DNA of 41,672 nt from Litoribacterium kuwaitense (GCF_011058155.1 NZ_JAALFC010000030.1:1-41672); one strand, 5' to 3'. Shown: positions 8,631-16,944, numbered from the stretch's first letter. Notes: generated from the letters alone by a model not told the origin. Made by a program: numbers and translations.

Positions 8631-8815
8631 TTATTTCTTCTTCATTTTCTTCTCTTGTTGCTCCGCCGCAATGTCTATTGCTGCATTTAACATATAAACA
8701 TGATCTGCATCCATTTCTAAAACCTCGCTGTAAGTAACTGACAAGTCTGAAAGGAGTAGCCTTATCCAAGGCCATTCCCTTCTTGCTGCTTGTCGGTATC
8801 CCTGTTTACTTTTTC
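8631..8815 (-). CDS. Frameshift extension of the tail assembly chaperone (GT-type)
   Basis: This frame continues past the stop of the tail chaperone gene for about 59 codons, from SKQGYRQAARR to a Lys-rich end (EQQEKKMKKK). Its own upstream ATG (8891) lies inside the chaperone gene in another frame and makes an unlikely peptide, so it is best read as the product of a ribosomal frameshift near 8806-8815. At AAG-AAA-AAG-TAA the shift needed is +1 (or -2), and Lys-tRNA on AAA can re-pair on the next AAA. The shifted product would be about 228 residues. Such G/GT pairs precede the tape measure gene in most long-tailed phages. Confidence 0.6.
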
Positions 8816-9321
8816 TTGCCTCGAAAGAAGGCGACCGCTTCGCCCACCACCTCTTTAAACTCATTATCCTTAAAGAATTTAGCTGCCTCATCGATCACTT
8901 CAAAGAACTCGCCTACTTCATCTGATTCTTCAAAGAAATCAAAGCTCACCTCTTCACCGTCCACTCGAATGATATGCTTCATAAGTTGCTCATGAGTTTT
9001 CAATTCAGAAGGCGCGCCTCTACCGTCCTGCATGTCATATTCCATCTCGGCAATCTTTTTCGCTCCCGGATACACAAAAGTGTACTCGGTGTCGTATGGT
9101 TTGAAAGTTTTTTCTTTATTCTGTTCAATCTCATCAAAGAAAGAAAAATCAACATTAGGAGAAACAATGACATTCTCCATGATTTTACGATAATACTTCT
9201 CTGGAATTAGACGTCCGTTTTGATCTTTGCTGTCGTCTGTCATTTTGCCGACATAAGACAAGGGAGGTCGTTGAAAGATGTATTTTTGTCCGTTTGATTC
9301 AAATTCTTTTTGTTTAGCCAA
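8806..9321 (-). CDS. Tail assembly chaperone (G-type)
   Basis: A 171-residue acidic protein between tube and tape measure genes, the standard chaperone position. Visible: PPLSYVGKMTDDSKD near the start, and a helical acidic C-terminus (EFFEVIDEAAKFFKDNEFKEVV) ending FFRGKKK at an A-rich site where a second frame continues. It probably coats the tape measure protein before tube assembly. There is little sequence conservation in this class, so the call rests mostly on position and on the frameshift layout. Confidence 0.6.
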   Translation of the reverse strand: MAKQKEFESNGQKYIFQRPPLSYVGKMTDDSKDQNGRLIPEKYYRKIMENVIVSPNVDFSFFDEIEQNKEKTFKPYDTEYTFVYPGAKKIAEMEYDMQDGRGAPSELKTHEQLMKHIIRVDGEEVSFDFFEESDEVGEFFEVIDEAAKFFKDNEFKEVVGEAVAFFRGKKK

Positions 9322-9323
9322 TG

Positions 9324-9713
9324 TTATTCCTCCTTGTAGTCAAACACTTTGATTTCAATTTCTACTTCTCCTATTTCAGTTCCACGCTCGAACCCGGGTG
9401 TCTTTAGGATGCGCGCTTCACTTCCACCTGCTTTCATTTTGCTTGAATCGTTTGAATCAACAACAAAACACGGCACAGTTGCTCTTCTATTCACTAAACT
9501 GCGAATGTAAGAAATGCTAGGCGAAGTGTGTTGTAAGGTTACTGTAACCGTCCCTAGAGTGTTGTGGCTTTCCGCAACGCTATATTCACCTTGCGCTCCA
9601 TATGTTGGCGTAAAGTCATCCTCGTCCTTTTCGGCAGATACCATCGTTTCTGCAAAGCCAGCGAGGTAAGTTCCTCCTAAAATGACGTTCACTTCTTTTG
9701 GATCGTAGTTCAT
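9324..9713 (-). CDS. Tail tube protein (DUF3277 type)
   Basis: Forms the inner tail tube, 129 residues. The sequence begins MNYDPKEVNVILGGTYLAGF and contains EYSVAESHNTLGTVTVTLQHTSPS, with a C-terminal GTEIGEVEIEIKVFDY strand. This fits the DUF3277 phage structural family that follows a DUF3383 sheath. Gap of 14 bases to the sheath gene, with AAGGAGG before the ATG. Confidence 0.85.
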   Translation of the reverse strand: MNYDPKEVNVILGGTYLAGFAETMVSAEKDEDDFTPTYGAQGEYSVAESHNTLGTVTVTLQHTSPSISYIRSLVNRRATVPCFVVDSNDSSKMKAGGSEARILKTPGFERGTEIGEVEIEIKVFDYKEE

Positions 9714-9727
9714 TGTATAAAACCTCC

Positions 9728-10729
9728 TTAAACTCTAATGACGCCATGAATTTTCGTCTTATGAATAGCTCCGCTTAACTCAAATTCAAATGTTACATCC
9801 GGCAAAACGCGATTTTTTCTGTCAGTGGATGAAATTTCATTCCGACTTGGCGTTGAAACACTGTACAAGGCTTGACCATCGTCATCCGCTGCGATCATGC
9901 CGTTGCTGAAGGCGGTTTTCAGCACGCTTTCAATAGCAACTTCAATCATCGCGATTCCTCGGCTGTCATAAGGGACTTTAGGAGCTGAAACAAGGGTCTG
10001 AAATACAGATTCTTTAATTCTCTCTTCAATAAAGTGTTGTGACCGAATTACATCGATCCACTCACCGCTTGTCGTGCGTCCGTCGTAAGTGTGCAAAACG
10101 CCACCTTGACGAATGTATGTGTTCCCTCCGTCCTCAACAATCTCATCAATTTCTGATGCCGAGTAATCAGCTTCAGTGATACCTGTAATAGTTTTAAACT
10201 TCCATGTGATTGATCCTGGGTCTTGAGGAGCGCACACACCAACCCAACCTTCTGCAAGGTATGACTCTGCGTCAGTGTGAAGTGCTGCGACTGTGTAATC
10301 ACTTTGTAATGTCCCGTGAATAGAAGGGTCATCTGAATTGAAGAAATAGAGCTTTTTATTCGCTTCTGCCCAACCAGACAACTCTTGAACTACTGCTTGA
10401 GTTTCTACTTCACAAAACAAGAAATAGAAATCTTTTTGCGCGTTATCATTCAAGGTGGTTGTAAATGCTGTAGGATCAGCAGTTTCAGAATCATAAGCTA
10501 CCCCCAACACCGCAATTTTTTCTGGTCGTGGATTCTGCGAGAAGATTCTGTTTGCCCTTTTATATATTCCTGTAGATTCATCAAAATCGGCAGATAATGC
10601 TTCAATTGTGCTGTATGTGGTGAAAGGGTGATCTTTAGTGCTCGCTAGTATTAGAGGCGTACCGAAACCAGTCTGTGAAACTGATTGAGTCCTTCTGTCA
10701 ATAACGACCTCGACATCCCTGATGGTCAT
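9728..10729 (-). CDS. Contractile tail sheath protein (DUF3383 type)
   Basis: Contractile sheath, 333 residues, which makes this a myophage. Pattern of the DUF3383 family: start TIRDVEVVIDRRTQSVSQTGFGTPLILAS, then YSTIEALSADFDESTGIYKRANRIFSQNPRPEKIAVLG, and late SGAIHKTKIHGVIRV. The usual protease-like domains of long sheaths are reduced, so it is a short sheath. Next to the tube gene as expected. Confidence 0.9.
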   Translation of the reverse strand: MTIRDVEVVIDRRTQSVSQTGFGTPLILASTKDHPFTTYSTIEALSADFDESTGIYKRANRIFSQNPRPEKIAVLGVAYDSETADPTAFTTTLNDNAQKDFYFLFCEVETQAVVQELSGWAEANKKLYFFNSDDPSIHGTLQSDYTVAALHTDAESYLAEGWVGVCAPQDPGSITWKFKTITGITEADYSASEIDEIVEDGGNTYIRQGGVLHTYDGRTTSGEWIDVIRSQHFIEERIKESVFQTLVSAPKVPYDSRGIAMIEVAIESVLKTAFSNGMIAADDDGQALYSVSTPSRNEISSTDRKNRVLPDVTFEFELSGAIHKTKIHGVIRV

Positions 10730-10733
10730 CGTC

Positions 10734-11231
10734 TCACTCTCCTATTTGTTCTTTATTGAGATCAACCTTACTAATTAAGTCTATCTCTCTAACTTCTTGA
10801 TCAACGACACGAATTGTCGCATCAAATCCTACTCTATTGTCATATCTAGTCTCCAAGAATGTTGTGCGATCTTGGATAGCGCTGGTTGAAACAATGATCA
10901 ATTCGTTCTCTTTTAAGTACTCGTAACCATGAAATGCAAACCACTGCTTTAGTTGGTGCGCCTTGTTAAGCGCGTCGCCTTTGCTAGAGCTGTAAACAGT
11001 TAACGAAAGCGTCATGGTTGGGTGAGTTACATAATTAAGGTCATCCGCGTTATTCGCTTCATACCCCTTTTGCGGGATATAAGGACTTGTGAACTTGTGG
11101 CTTATAAATGTGTCGATGTCATCTTGATTGTCTGGTCTTGGGTCTCCGTTCTCTAAATCCACAAAAAAGCACCCAAGATCGTTCCAGATGACTGCGCGTA
11201 ACGTTTCTTTTATTTTATTGTAATCAATCAT
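10734..11231 (-). CDS. Tail terminator / neck protein
   Basis: A 165-residue protein between the connector genes and the sheath. The segments MTLSLTVYSSSKGDALNKAHQLKQWFAFHG and the beta-rich C-terminus (RYDNRVGFDATIRVVDQEVREID) fit the LIC_12616-like neck terminator proteins that cap the tube of DUF3383-type tails. It overlaps the upstream gene by 4 bases and ends 4 bases before the sheath ATG. Confidence 0.65.
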   Translation of the reverse strand: MIDYNKIKETLRAVIWNDLGCFFVDLENGDPRPDNQDDIDTFISHKFTSPYIPQKGYEANNADDLNYVTHPTMTLSLTVYSSSKGDALNKAHQLKQWFAFHGYEYLKENELIIVSTSAIQDRTTFLETRYDNRVGFDATIRVVDQEVREIDLISKVDLNKEQIGE

Positions 11232-11581
11232 ACAGACTCCCTCTTTATATACACCTTCATAAAATGGCTATATAAGCTGTATGGAGCAATTTTTCTAACT
11301 TGGTAGATTTCCCCTTGGACAACCACTTTTTGATCTCTGTGTAAGCTGTAATGATCTGTGTCGATGAGTATCTTCTTATCTTCAACAGTAAGAAGACCAC
11401 CCTCGTCATTTTTTAGGTCATCATCACCTACTTGGGCGATAATGCCCATCATATTTTCTTCCTTGGGTTCTTGTGGAGGTACATACTCACCAGTTTCTTT
11501 GTCGTAATAACCTTCAGTGCCGTTTACCACGGCGACAAACGACTTTCCGTATCGTTTAAATTGACGTTTGTAGTTAAACAT
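11228..11581 (-). CDS. Head-tail joining protein, probable head closure
   Basis: A 117-residue protein of no firm family. A central strand-rich part (KKILIDTDHYSLHRDQKVVVQGEIYQVRKIAPYSL) resembles head-closure/stopper proteins, which carry a beta-barrel with a note of DxxxxxGxxYxV. Placed between a connector of HK97 gp10 type and the tail terminator, exactly where a stopper is expected. The function is inferred from order. Confidence 0.5.
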   Translation of the reverse strand: MFNYKRQFKRYGKSFVAVVNGTEGYYDKETGEYVPPQEPKEENMMGIIAQVGDDDLKNDEGGLLTVEDKKILIDTDHYSLHRDQKVVVQGEIYQVRKIAPYSLYSHFMKVYIKRESV

Positions 11582-11583
11582 AT

Positions 11584-12087
11584 CTATTTCACCCTGTGTG
11601 TTATGGAATCCAACAAGCTTCCCTCTCTGCCGACGAGTGGATTACTTGAACCCTTTTGTTCTTCAGTGAACGGGTGGTTAGGCGGGTCTGAAACCTCGAT
11701 CAATCGATCTTTCAGCCTGCCCACAACTTCAAGACCTATCATATCTATAAATGTCTCTGGGTCTATGTCTAGATCAAGCACTTCCGGTAACAAGTCTTCG
11801 ATTTTCTTAGATATGTCATCTTCGTTTTCGTCCCACCCTGAGCGTAGGAAGCTCCTTTCCGGAATGCGAATCACCGTTGTGTCTTTACGCAAGTGCAAGC
11901 CCATTGCTGATAGATAGCCTCGCATCTCGTCTGTTACATCAATATCGACGCCGTATTCGTTCACATGAGCAATCATGGCTTGTTCGCCGTCTTCAAGCAC
12001 ACCTACTTCTAATTGACGCTTTTTCATGCCGGACAGATTTTTCATGAGGTCAGGAATTTTGTTGTTGTCTTTGATTTTCACACCCAT
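11584..12087 (-). CDS. HK97 gp10-like neck/tail completion protein
   Basis: A 167-residue protein with the family signature: VGVLEDGEQAMIAHVNEYG near residue 30, then IRIPERSFLRSGWDEN near 74, and a C-terminal NHPFTEEQKGSSNPLVGREGSLLDSI. These blocks (a neighbour Gly, IPxRxFLR and PLxxTGxLxxSI-like end) are typical of HK97 gp10-like / Mu gpG-like virion morphogenesis proteins. It overlaps the upstream connector by one base. Confidence 0.8.
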   Translation of the reverse strand: MGVKIKDNNKIPDLMKNLSGMKKRQLEVGVLEDGEQAMIAHVNEYGVDIDVTDEMRGYLSAMGLHLRKDTTVIRIPERSFLRSGWDENEDDISKKIEDLLPEVLDLDIDPETFIDMIGLEVVGRLKDRLIEVSDPPNHPFTEEQKGSSNPLVGREGSLLDSITHRVK

Positions 12088-12395
12088 CAGTGAAACACCA
12101 CCCTCACATATGGCTTAAGATAATGAGAGGCTGTTGCTGTGGTATTAGTGTCATACGAGACAGATAATTCGCCAGCCACACTTTCGCTTGCCACGTTAGG
12201 CATTTGTTCAGCGCTTGCCACAAGTACCGCAATGCCTTTTTTAAATCCTGCCGGCGCATCCTCTTTGGTGTAATTAGTTTTACAGTATTGGTTTGCGTAC
12301 TCTAATGCAGCGTCTACTTCCAAGCGATAAACAGGAGAATCTTCCACGCCTGCTAACGTCAGAATATCTTGATAAAACTGCTCTTCAGGTGACAT
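12087..12395 (-). CDS. Head-tail connector (gp6/YqbG-like)
   Basis: A helical 102-residue protein (FYQDILTLAGVEDSPVYRLEVDAALEYANQYCKT, then FKKGIAVLVASAEQ) that fits the phage gp6-type adaptor ring on the portal. The start at 12395 (MSPEEQ) is chosen over the longer frame at 12413 because AGGTG lies 8 bases upstream and the overlap with the previous stop is then short. The next gene is the gp10-like protein, as in HK97-type neck clusters. Confidence 0.7.
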   Translation of the reverse strand: MSPEEQFYQDILTLAGVEDSPVYRLEVDAALEYANQYCKTNYTKEDAPAGFKKGIAVLVASAEQMPNVASESVAGELSVSYDTNTTATASHYLKPYVRVVFH

Positions 12396-12630
12396 CTCGA
12401 AGCACCTCCACAAGTTCTTTTTTCTTCATGGTGGAGTGACCTTCTATGTCTTGCGCTTTTGCTAATTCCTTTAATTCAGGAACCGTCATTTCTTCGATTT
12501 CTTTCGTCGATTCTTTCGGTTTTGCTTGAGTCGCTTGTCCTTCGGTGCTCCGCGTTTCACTCGACCTTTTTTCAATGCGCTCACGCTCCTTTTGCAAGAG
12601 CCTCATGCGTTGGAAGCTAGCCAATCCCAT
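12385..12630 (-). CDS. Small protein with Rho N-terminal / SAP-like domain
   Basis: An 81-residue protein. The C-terminal 35 residues (MTVPELKELAKAQDIEGHSTMKKKELVEVLRD) are a helix-extended-loop-helix of the Rho-N/SAP/HeH type. The N-terminal half is charged and low in complexity (KERERIEKRSSETRSTEG). Such proteins occur between capsid and connector genes in many phages, often as an extension of a head-tail protein. It may bind DNA at the portal vertex, which is an inference. Confidence 0.65.
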   Translation of the reverse strand: MGLASFQRMRLLQKERERIEKRSSETRSTEGQATQAKPKESTKEIEEMTVPELKELAKAQDIEGHSTMKKKELVEVLRDVT

Positions 12631-13052
12631 TATGCTCCTGCTCCTTCTAAGGCTTCTAAGCGAGAAATGATGTCATTGTATTGTGCTTCTGTTCCAAATC
12701 CGTCCGTGCCATCAGCGCCCGGGTCACCTTTGTCGCCTTTTGGACCCTTTGCGCCTGTATCTCCTTGTGGTCCTTGTGGACCTGTATCGCCTTGGGGACC
12801 TTGATCTCCTTTAGGTCCTTTTAAATTCCCAACAACATTCCACGACCCGTTTTGATTCTGATAGAAGTCGCCATTTGAATTATTTAAATAAACATCACCG
12901 GGTGCACCTAGACTAGCGTCTGGGGCTGTATCACCAAAAAGAAACCTCATGCTAGAACCTCCTCCACCGCCTCCGCCATCGACTAATTTAACTGGCAGAG
13001 GATTATTTTCTTGGACAGGTTTTCCGTGCGGATCATGTAATACACTGTGCAT
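12630..13052 (-). CDS. Collagen-like virion protein
   Basis: A 140-residue protein. The N-terminus (MHSVLHDPHGKPVQENNPLPVKL) looks like an anchoring segment, followed by a run of eight Gly and a small domain (GAPGDVYLNNSNGDFYQNQNGSWN). About twelve Gly-X-Y triplets follow, from GPKGDQGPQ to GADGTDG, then a short trimerising coiled coil at the C-terminus (YNDIISRLEALEG). It is the first gene after the capsid and is separated from it by a terminator-like hairpin. A fibrous head decoration or neck whisker is likely. It is shorter than most phage collagen fibres. Confidence 0.8.
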   Translation of the reverse strand: MHSVLHDPHGKPVQENNPLPVKLVDGGGGGGGSSMRFLFGDTAPDASLGAPGDVYLNNSNGDFYQNQNGSWNVVGNLKGPKGDQGPQGDTGPQGPQGDTGAKGPKGDKGDPGADGTDGFGTEAQYNDIISRLEALEGAGA

Positions 13053-13068
13053 TCATCAACCCTCCAAT

Positions 13069-13095
13069 TAAAAAGAGAGCGCAATGCGCTCTCTT
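13069..13095 (-). terminator. Terminator-like hairpin between capsid and collagen-like genes
   Basis: Perfect 11-bp inverted repeat (AAGAGAGCGCA and its mirror, one-base loop) at 13073-13095, followed leftward by a run of T and TTTAATT. It includes the stop codon of the capsid gene. Inside a late operon it probably acts as a partial terminator that keeps capsid mRNA higher than downstream mRNA, or protects the 3' end. Confidence 0.75.
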
Positions 13096-14071
13096 ACAGT
13101 AGTTTGTGTTTAAATGCGACCATACGGATGTTTTTAGGTTCATATACCGCCTGCCAGTTTGTTTGATCTGTTAACTCAGCGTTGGTTGGTGCTTCACCTG
13201 CTACACTTTTATCCATGAAACGTACGCCTCGCGGATGCATGATAAAGTGACGGCGGTTGATCAAGATGTCTTCCCCTTGCAAGCTGTCACGATCAGTTTC
13301 TGTAGGCACTGGCGCGCCTCCTTCTCCGTATCCGATTGCGCCTTGTCCAAACAAATACGTGGTATAAGCTTTGTAAGGATCGCCCTCGGCAGGTGTAACC
13401 TCTTCGACAGTCATAGAATCATCAATGATTAGTCGTTTCCCCATGTAACTAGGAAAGTCAATGTTATTGTCTTGATCTCGAATAAATTCAATCAACCCTT
13501 GTTTACGCATTGAGGCATAAGTAGCTGAGTGTACACCTAGAGCCGTTAAACGTGATTCTGCATCACCCATGCGGTGCAAAGCATCAATGAAGCTATCACC
13601 ATCAAACACGCCGTCCGTCTCTCCTGAAACATCTAGTACATTGTCAGACATAGAAGGTGCAGCGAACACCCCTTCAAGTGTTGCGAGCGTTAGCTTCTGC
13701 CATTGACGAGCCCAGTAGTCAGCAACTAAATCGGCGATAGCTGCCATTGGGTCATCTCCACTTAATGCTTTAGCCAAATCGTTAACACCCCAAGCCTTAC
13801 CTCTCAAATGAAGGACAGCGGCATCTTTACTAGATTCGATTCTATTCGGTTTAAGTGGCGTTTGATCCGAAAGAACCTCATCATCACCGTTCAAATCTTC
13901 CCAGAACGGCATGTTGAGGATTCTGCCACCGCTAGTTGCAAGTCGATTCAACTCTTCGTTATTGGAAATAATTCCGCTTTGATAAAAAGCAGAAAGTTCG
14001 GCTGTTCTTTCTACGACATAAGGGTTAAAAACATCAGGTACGATTACATCAGCAATTTTTGTTGATGGCAT
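13094..14071 (-). CDS. Major capsid protein (HK97 fold, gp13-like type)
   Basis: Main shell protein, 325 residues. The sequence has the pattern of the gp13-like capsid family: start IADVIVPDVFNPYVVERTAELSAFYQSGII, then FWEDLNGDDEVLSDQTPL, then LVADYWARQWQKLTLATLEGVF, and the late segment LLINRRHFIMHPRGVRF-like block followed by NWQAVYEPKNIRMVAFKH. No N-terminal delta domain is visible, in agreement with the separate scaffold gene just upstream. It is followed by a terminator-like hairpin. Confidence 0.9.
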   Translation of the reverse strand: MPSTKIADVIVPDVFNPYVVERTAELSAFYQSGIISNNEELNRLATSGGRILNMPFWEDLNGDDEVLSDQTPLKPNRIESSKDAAVLHLRGKAWGVNDLAKALSGDDPMAAIADLVADYWARQWQKLTLATLEGVFAAPSMSDNVLDVSGETDGVFDGDSFIDALHRMGDAESRLTALGVHSATYASMRKQGLIEFIRDQDNNIDFPSYMGKRLIIDDSMTVEEVTPAEGDPYKAYTTYLFGQGAIGYGEGGAPVPTETDRDSLQGEDILINRRHFIMHPRGVRFMDKSVAGEAPTNAELTDQTNWQAVYEPKNIRMVAFKHKLL

Positions 14072-14090
14072 ATTGATTCACTCTCCTGTT

Positions 14091-14771
14091 TTATTTTACG
14101 CCTGCTTGCGTTTTTAGTTTTTGTGCTAATTCTGGATTTTCTCGCAATATACGACCTTGTTCCGTGAGATTACGAGTTTCTTTTTTCCATGGGTTGTAAG
14201 TTCCTTTATTCTTGGTTCCGACACTCGGTGTGTCTGTTGCTAGTCGTTTGTTCACCTCTGCCTCAATAGCTTCTTGCCATTCCTCTTGAAATGTCACGAT
14301 ATTGTTAAGTGTGTCCTCTGAGTCTTCACCAAGCACGAGAGATGCGAATTGTGGCGGTAATTTGCGCTCGCGAAGCACTTCAACGGTATCCATTTCAAGT
14401 TTCTTGCGCTGAAACTCTTTTTCCTTTTCGTTAAGCTCTTCTTCGCGTTGTTTGAGTTGCATCTCTTTCTTCTCAGCTTCTACCTTGAGACGTTCTTCCT
14501 CGCTAAGCTTTGCTAGTTCAGCAGCTTCTTTCTTTTCTTGTTCGATTTGCTCACGCATTTCTTTCTCTTGCTTCTTACGTTCTTGTTCGAATTTCTTCTT
14601 TTCTTTCGCTAGACGTTGTTGGATAGCGTTGTCCATGTCCTCTTGCGTAAACGTCTTTTCCTCCCCCTCGTCAGGAGTGTCTGTCTGATCTTGGCTGTCT
14701 TCCTCTTCGCCTTCTTCGGCAAAGTATTGAAGATTCAACTTTAATAGTCGTTCAAATGTATTTGATTTCAT
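14091..14771 (-). CDS. Scaffolding protein (DUF4355 type)
   Basis: A 226-residue highly charged coiled-coil protein: acidic start (EEGEEEDSQDQTDTPDEGEE), long helix of K/E/Q repeats (residues ~50-125), and C-terminal part PPQFASLVLGEDSEDTLNNIVTFQEEWQEAIEAEV, which is the DUF4355 pattern. The N-terminal KLNLQYFAEEG is typical of these phage scaffolds. It lies directly upstream of the capsid gene (19-base gap). It directs shell assembly and is lost from mature heads. Confidence 0.9.
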   Translation of the reverse strand: MKSNTFERLLKLNLQYFAEEGEEEDSQDQTDTPDEGEEKTFTQEDMDNAIQQRLAKEKKKFEQERKKQEKEMREQIEQEKKEAAELAKLSEEERLKVEAEKKEMQLKQREEELNEKEKEFQRKKLEMDTVEVLRERKLPPQFASLVLGEDSEDTLNNIVTFQEEWQEAIEAEVNKRLATDTPSVGTKNKGTYNPWKKETRNLTEQGRILRENPELAQKLKTQAGVK

Positions 14772-14846
14772 TGTTATTCCTCCATCCGTTTAACGCCCGT
14801 CGGCTGATATCCTTACAGCTTTTAACGTCCTCAGTAAGTTTTGGAC

Positions 14847-14872
14847 ATAAAAAATACGCCTTATTCGGCGTT
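14847..14872 (-). terminator. Terminator between the 58-residue gene and the scaffold gene
   Basis: Read leftward: ACGCC, a 6-base loop, GGCGT, then ATTTTTT. The stem is only 5-6 bp. It lies 21 bases past the stop of the small gene and about 75 bases before the scaffold ATG. The rest of the 14772-14893 gap holds no ORF that I can support. Confidence 0.5.
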
Positions 14873-14893
14873 TACCATTCATGCTTATTCAAT

Positions 14894-15070
14894 TCAATTT
14901 TCTTTTACGGCGTAATCGTCAATCGCGAAACAACGACCAAACCACATCTTCCATACGACGAATCGTTTAACTCCTGTCTCGTCTTTATAATTAGTTCTGT
15001 ATGTCAAAGGTAATAGCTGTTTTAAATACCACAAGACATTGTTATTAATAAAGATTTTTAAATTTTCCAT
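14894..15070 (-). CDS. Small conserved-looking phage protein, 58 residues
   Basis: Starts MENLKIFINNNVLWYLKQLL and ends VWKMWFGRCFAIDDYAVKEN. It is rich in Trp and aromatic residues. AGAGGGG lies 6-7 bases before the ATG, and the frame fits the gap between the minor head and scaffold genes. I do not recognise a family with a known role. The 110 bases upstream (15071-15180) contain only a very short possible frame (about 17 codons from an ATG at 15150) and nothing else that I can support. Confidence 0.6.
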   Translation of the reverse strand: MENLKIFINNNVLWYLKQLLPLTYRTNYKDETGVKRFVVWKMWFGRCFAIDDYAVKEN

Positions 15071-15180
15071 TGTTATTCCCCTCTCGAATGTTTTAAAAGC
15101 TTATTCACCTTCATTTGTATCCGAAAAGTACCACACCCCTTCATGTTCATACATCGCATGACCGCGAAGCGAAGCCTACT

Positions 15181-16071
15181 TCAAGAGATCATCTCCTTTT
15201 GCCATTCTGCAAAAGCTAATTCTTTCGCCCTTGTGTTTTTGGGACGTTTTACCTTTTCGATTCGATATGTGAGGTAGCATCGACAATTTATGTCTAATTC
15301 TGCAACTCCGAATTGCGAAGGAGCTTCGGCAGTATAGCCATCGATCTCAAATACACCGTCAACCTTATTAACCTCAACACCATCTAATCTTTCATGCCTT
15401 TCGCGCACTCTCTCGTCTTTAACGGTGTTCCAGACTTTTATCGTGATGATGCCTTTTGCTTCAGCGTACGTGGCGCTATTTAAACTAGCGGCCTCCCTGA
15501 TGCGGTGAGCTTCAGTTCTAACGATACGTTGCGCTTTAGCTCTATCGCCTTCCAGTTCATTTTGAATAAGTTTTATCATCTTGCTATATGTCTGCCCTTC
15601 GTGAAGTCCTCGTACTATTGTTTCTCTCATGTTGACAATTAGCTCAGCGCGTCTTTTTGATAATCGGTCATTTAATGTGAGTCCTGTGAAATTCGTATTC
15701 ACTGCTTCATCGATAACCTCGTCACGTAGAGTTGTATATGACGCCTTAGCTTCCGCTTCTGTTTCGATCAAATAACCTGTTCTGTAGTACGACTCTTTGT
15801 ATTGATCTGTTAAGTGACCGTGTATTTCGTTTCTTAATCCGGTTTCTTTTGAGTTGACCGCGCGAATGATATCTTTCTCAAGCTTCTTCAAGCGATTGTA
15901 CTTCGCCATTTCGGTATAGGTGAGCTTACCGTCTTGCTCGTATTCTTTATATCGCTTAGATACCAACGCTTGAATCTCTTTTAGTAACAAAGCGTATCTT
16001 TTGGCGACATCCCTTTCTTTTCGATCGGTCAGTTTCTCTAGTCTCTCTTTTAAATCACGGAAGCTCTTCAT
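15181..16071 (-). CDS. Minor head protein (Mu F / SPP1 gp7-like)
   Basis: Minor capsid/ejection protein associated with the portal, 296 residues. The helical N-terminal two thirds end in the conserved block EGQTYSKMIKLIQNELEGDRAKAQRIVRTEAHRI. The Mu F signature follows: VWNTVKDERVRERHERLDG and a Cys/His-like end ELDINCRCYLTYRI. It overlaps the portal frame by 17 bases, as is common. No ADP-ribosyltransferase or other fused toxin is visible at the C-terminus. Confidence 0.85.
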   Translation of the reverse strand: MKSFRDLKERLEKLTDRKERDVAKRYALLLKEIQALVSKRYKEYEQDGKLTYTEMAKYNRLKKLEKDIIRAVNSKETGLRNEIHGHLTDQYKESYYRTGYLIETEAEAKASYTTLRDEVIDEAVNTNFTGLTLNDRLSKRRAELIVNMRETIVRGLHEGQTYSKMIKLIQNELEGDRAKAQRIVRTEAHRIREAASLNSATYAEAKGIITIKVWNTVKDERVRERHERLDGVEVNKVDGVFEIDGYTAEAPSQFGVAELDINCRCYLTYRIEKVKRPKNTRAKELAFAEWQKEMIS

Positions 16072-16942
16072 AAGCCTCGTCCTTTAAAGCTTCTTCGATC
16101 GTATATTGTCCTTCTTGTTCTAGTAATTCCTCGTGTTCTTGATCGATTTTCTCTTTTTCTAGCTGAGAATCATCGACAATCGATAGATAATTTCGCAATG
16201 TATCCATGCTGACTAACTTAGTGCCTGCGAGCTTAATAACACTATCGATCTCTTCTTTCTCGTTAACAGGAAGGTTGGGTGTAAATGTCATTTGAACATC
16301 ACGCCAGTTGTAATTGTGACCTTGTTTATTGAGCATGTTTGTGATTAACCGAATACGACGTTGTAAGCCCTTTTTGAATTCCCTTTCCTTTTGAGAACGG
16401 TTGTTTTCAAATGGCAGGAGCTTATATCGCATTGATACACCACTAGCATTCCCTGCAAAATTATCATCCGTCACATCAGGAGTTCCGCTTATCTTATGAA
16501 TATCCTCGACAATGCGGTTTTTGAGATTCTCTTTCCATGCGTCATTGAGTTGTTTGGTTAGCCACTGGACATCTCCGTCTTCTGTTACTTCGATAGCGCG
16601 TTTCTCTTTCATTTCAGATACATCTTCAGGCTTAACATCCATACCTTTTATGATCAAATAAGCATCGTTGGAATAATTACTCTCGTTAATGTCGTCAGAC
16701 TGAAGAAGATTATAAGCGTCATTAAGGCTTAGAATGTCTTCAAAATCGCCCTTTCCGCCTTCTTCCTTATTCCAATAAGGCACGATAGGAACTTCTTCAA
16801 AGAAATGTGGTTGCTCATCAACAAAATAAACATCCTCATTCTTTTTCTCATACCGAAAGATACGGTCTTTTGTGTAGACATAAATTTCTGTTGTGTCCTT
16901 GTCACTTACAATATCCTCGTACGTGAAAAAACGAATGGCCAT
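16055..16942 (-). pseudogene. Portal protein, C-terminal two thirds (frameshifted)
   Basis: SPP1 gp6-type portal. This 295-residue part starts just after the poly-A site and carries the wing/stem/crown regions: AIRFFTYEDIVSDKD, PIVPYWNKEEGGKGDFEDILSLNDAYN, KISGTPDVTDDNFAGNASGVSMRYKL, then a helical end. A complete portal of this family is about 450 residues, which is what the two parts add up to. The ATG at 16942 has no ribosome site and lies 3 bases from the upstream stop, so it is not a natural start. Inserting one A at 16951-16956 joins the frames as SIEKK-IVMAIRF. Confidence 0.8.
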
Positions 16943-16944
16943 GA

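Noticed and set aside
12526-12804. Plus-strand Pro-rich ORF with Gly-Pro repeats
   Set aside because: It is the mirror of the collagen-like gene, which fits the operon; the mirror frame is an artefact of Gly-X-Y DNA.
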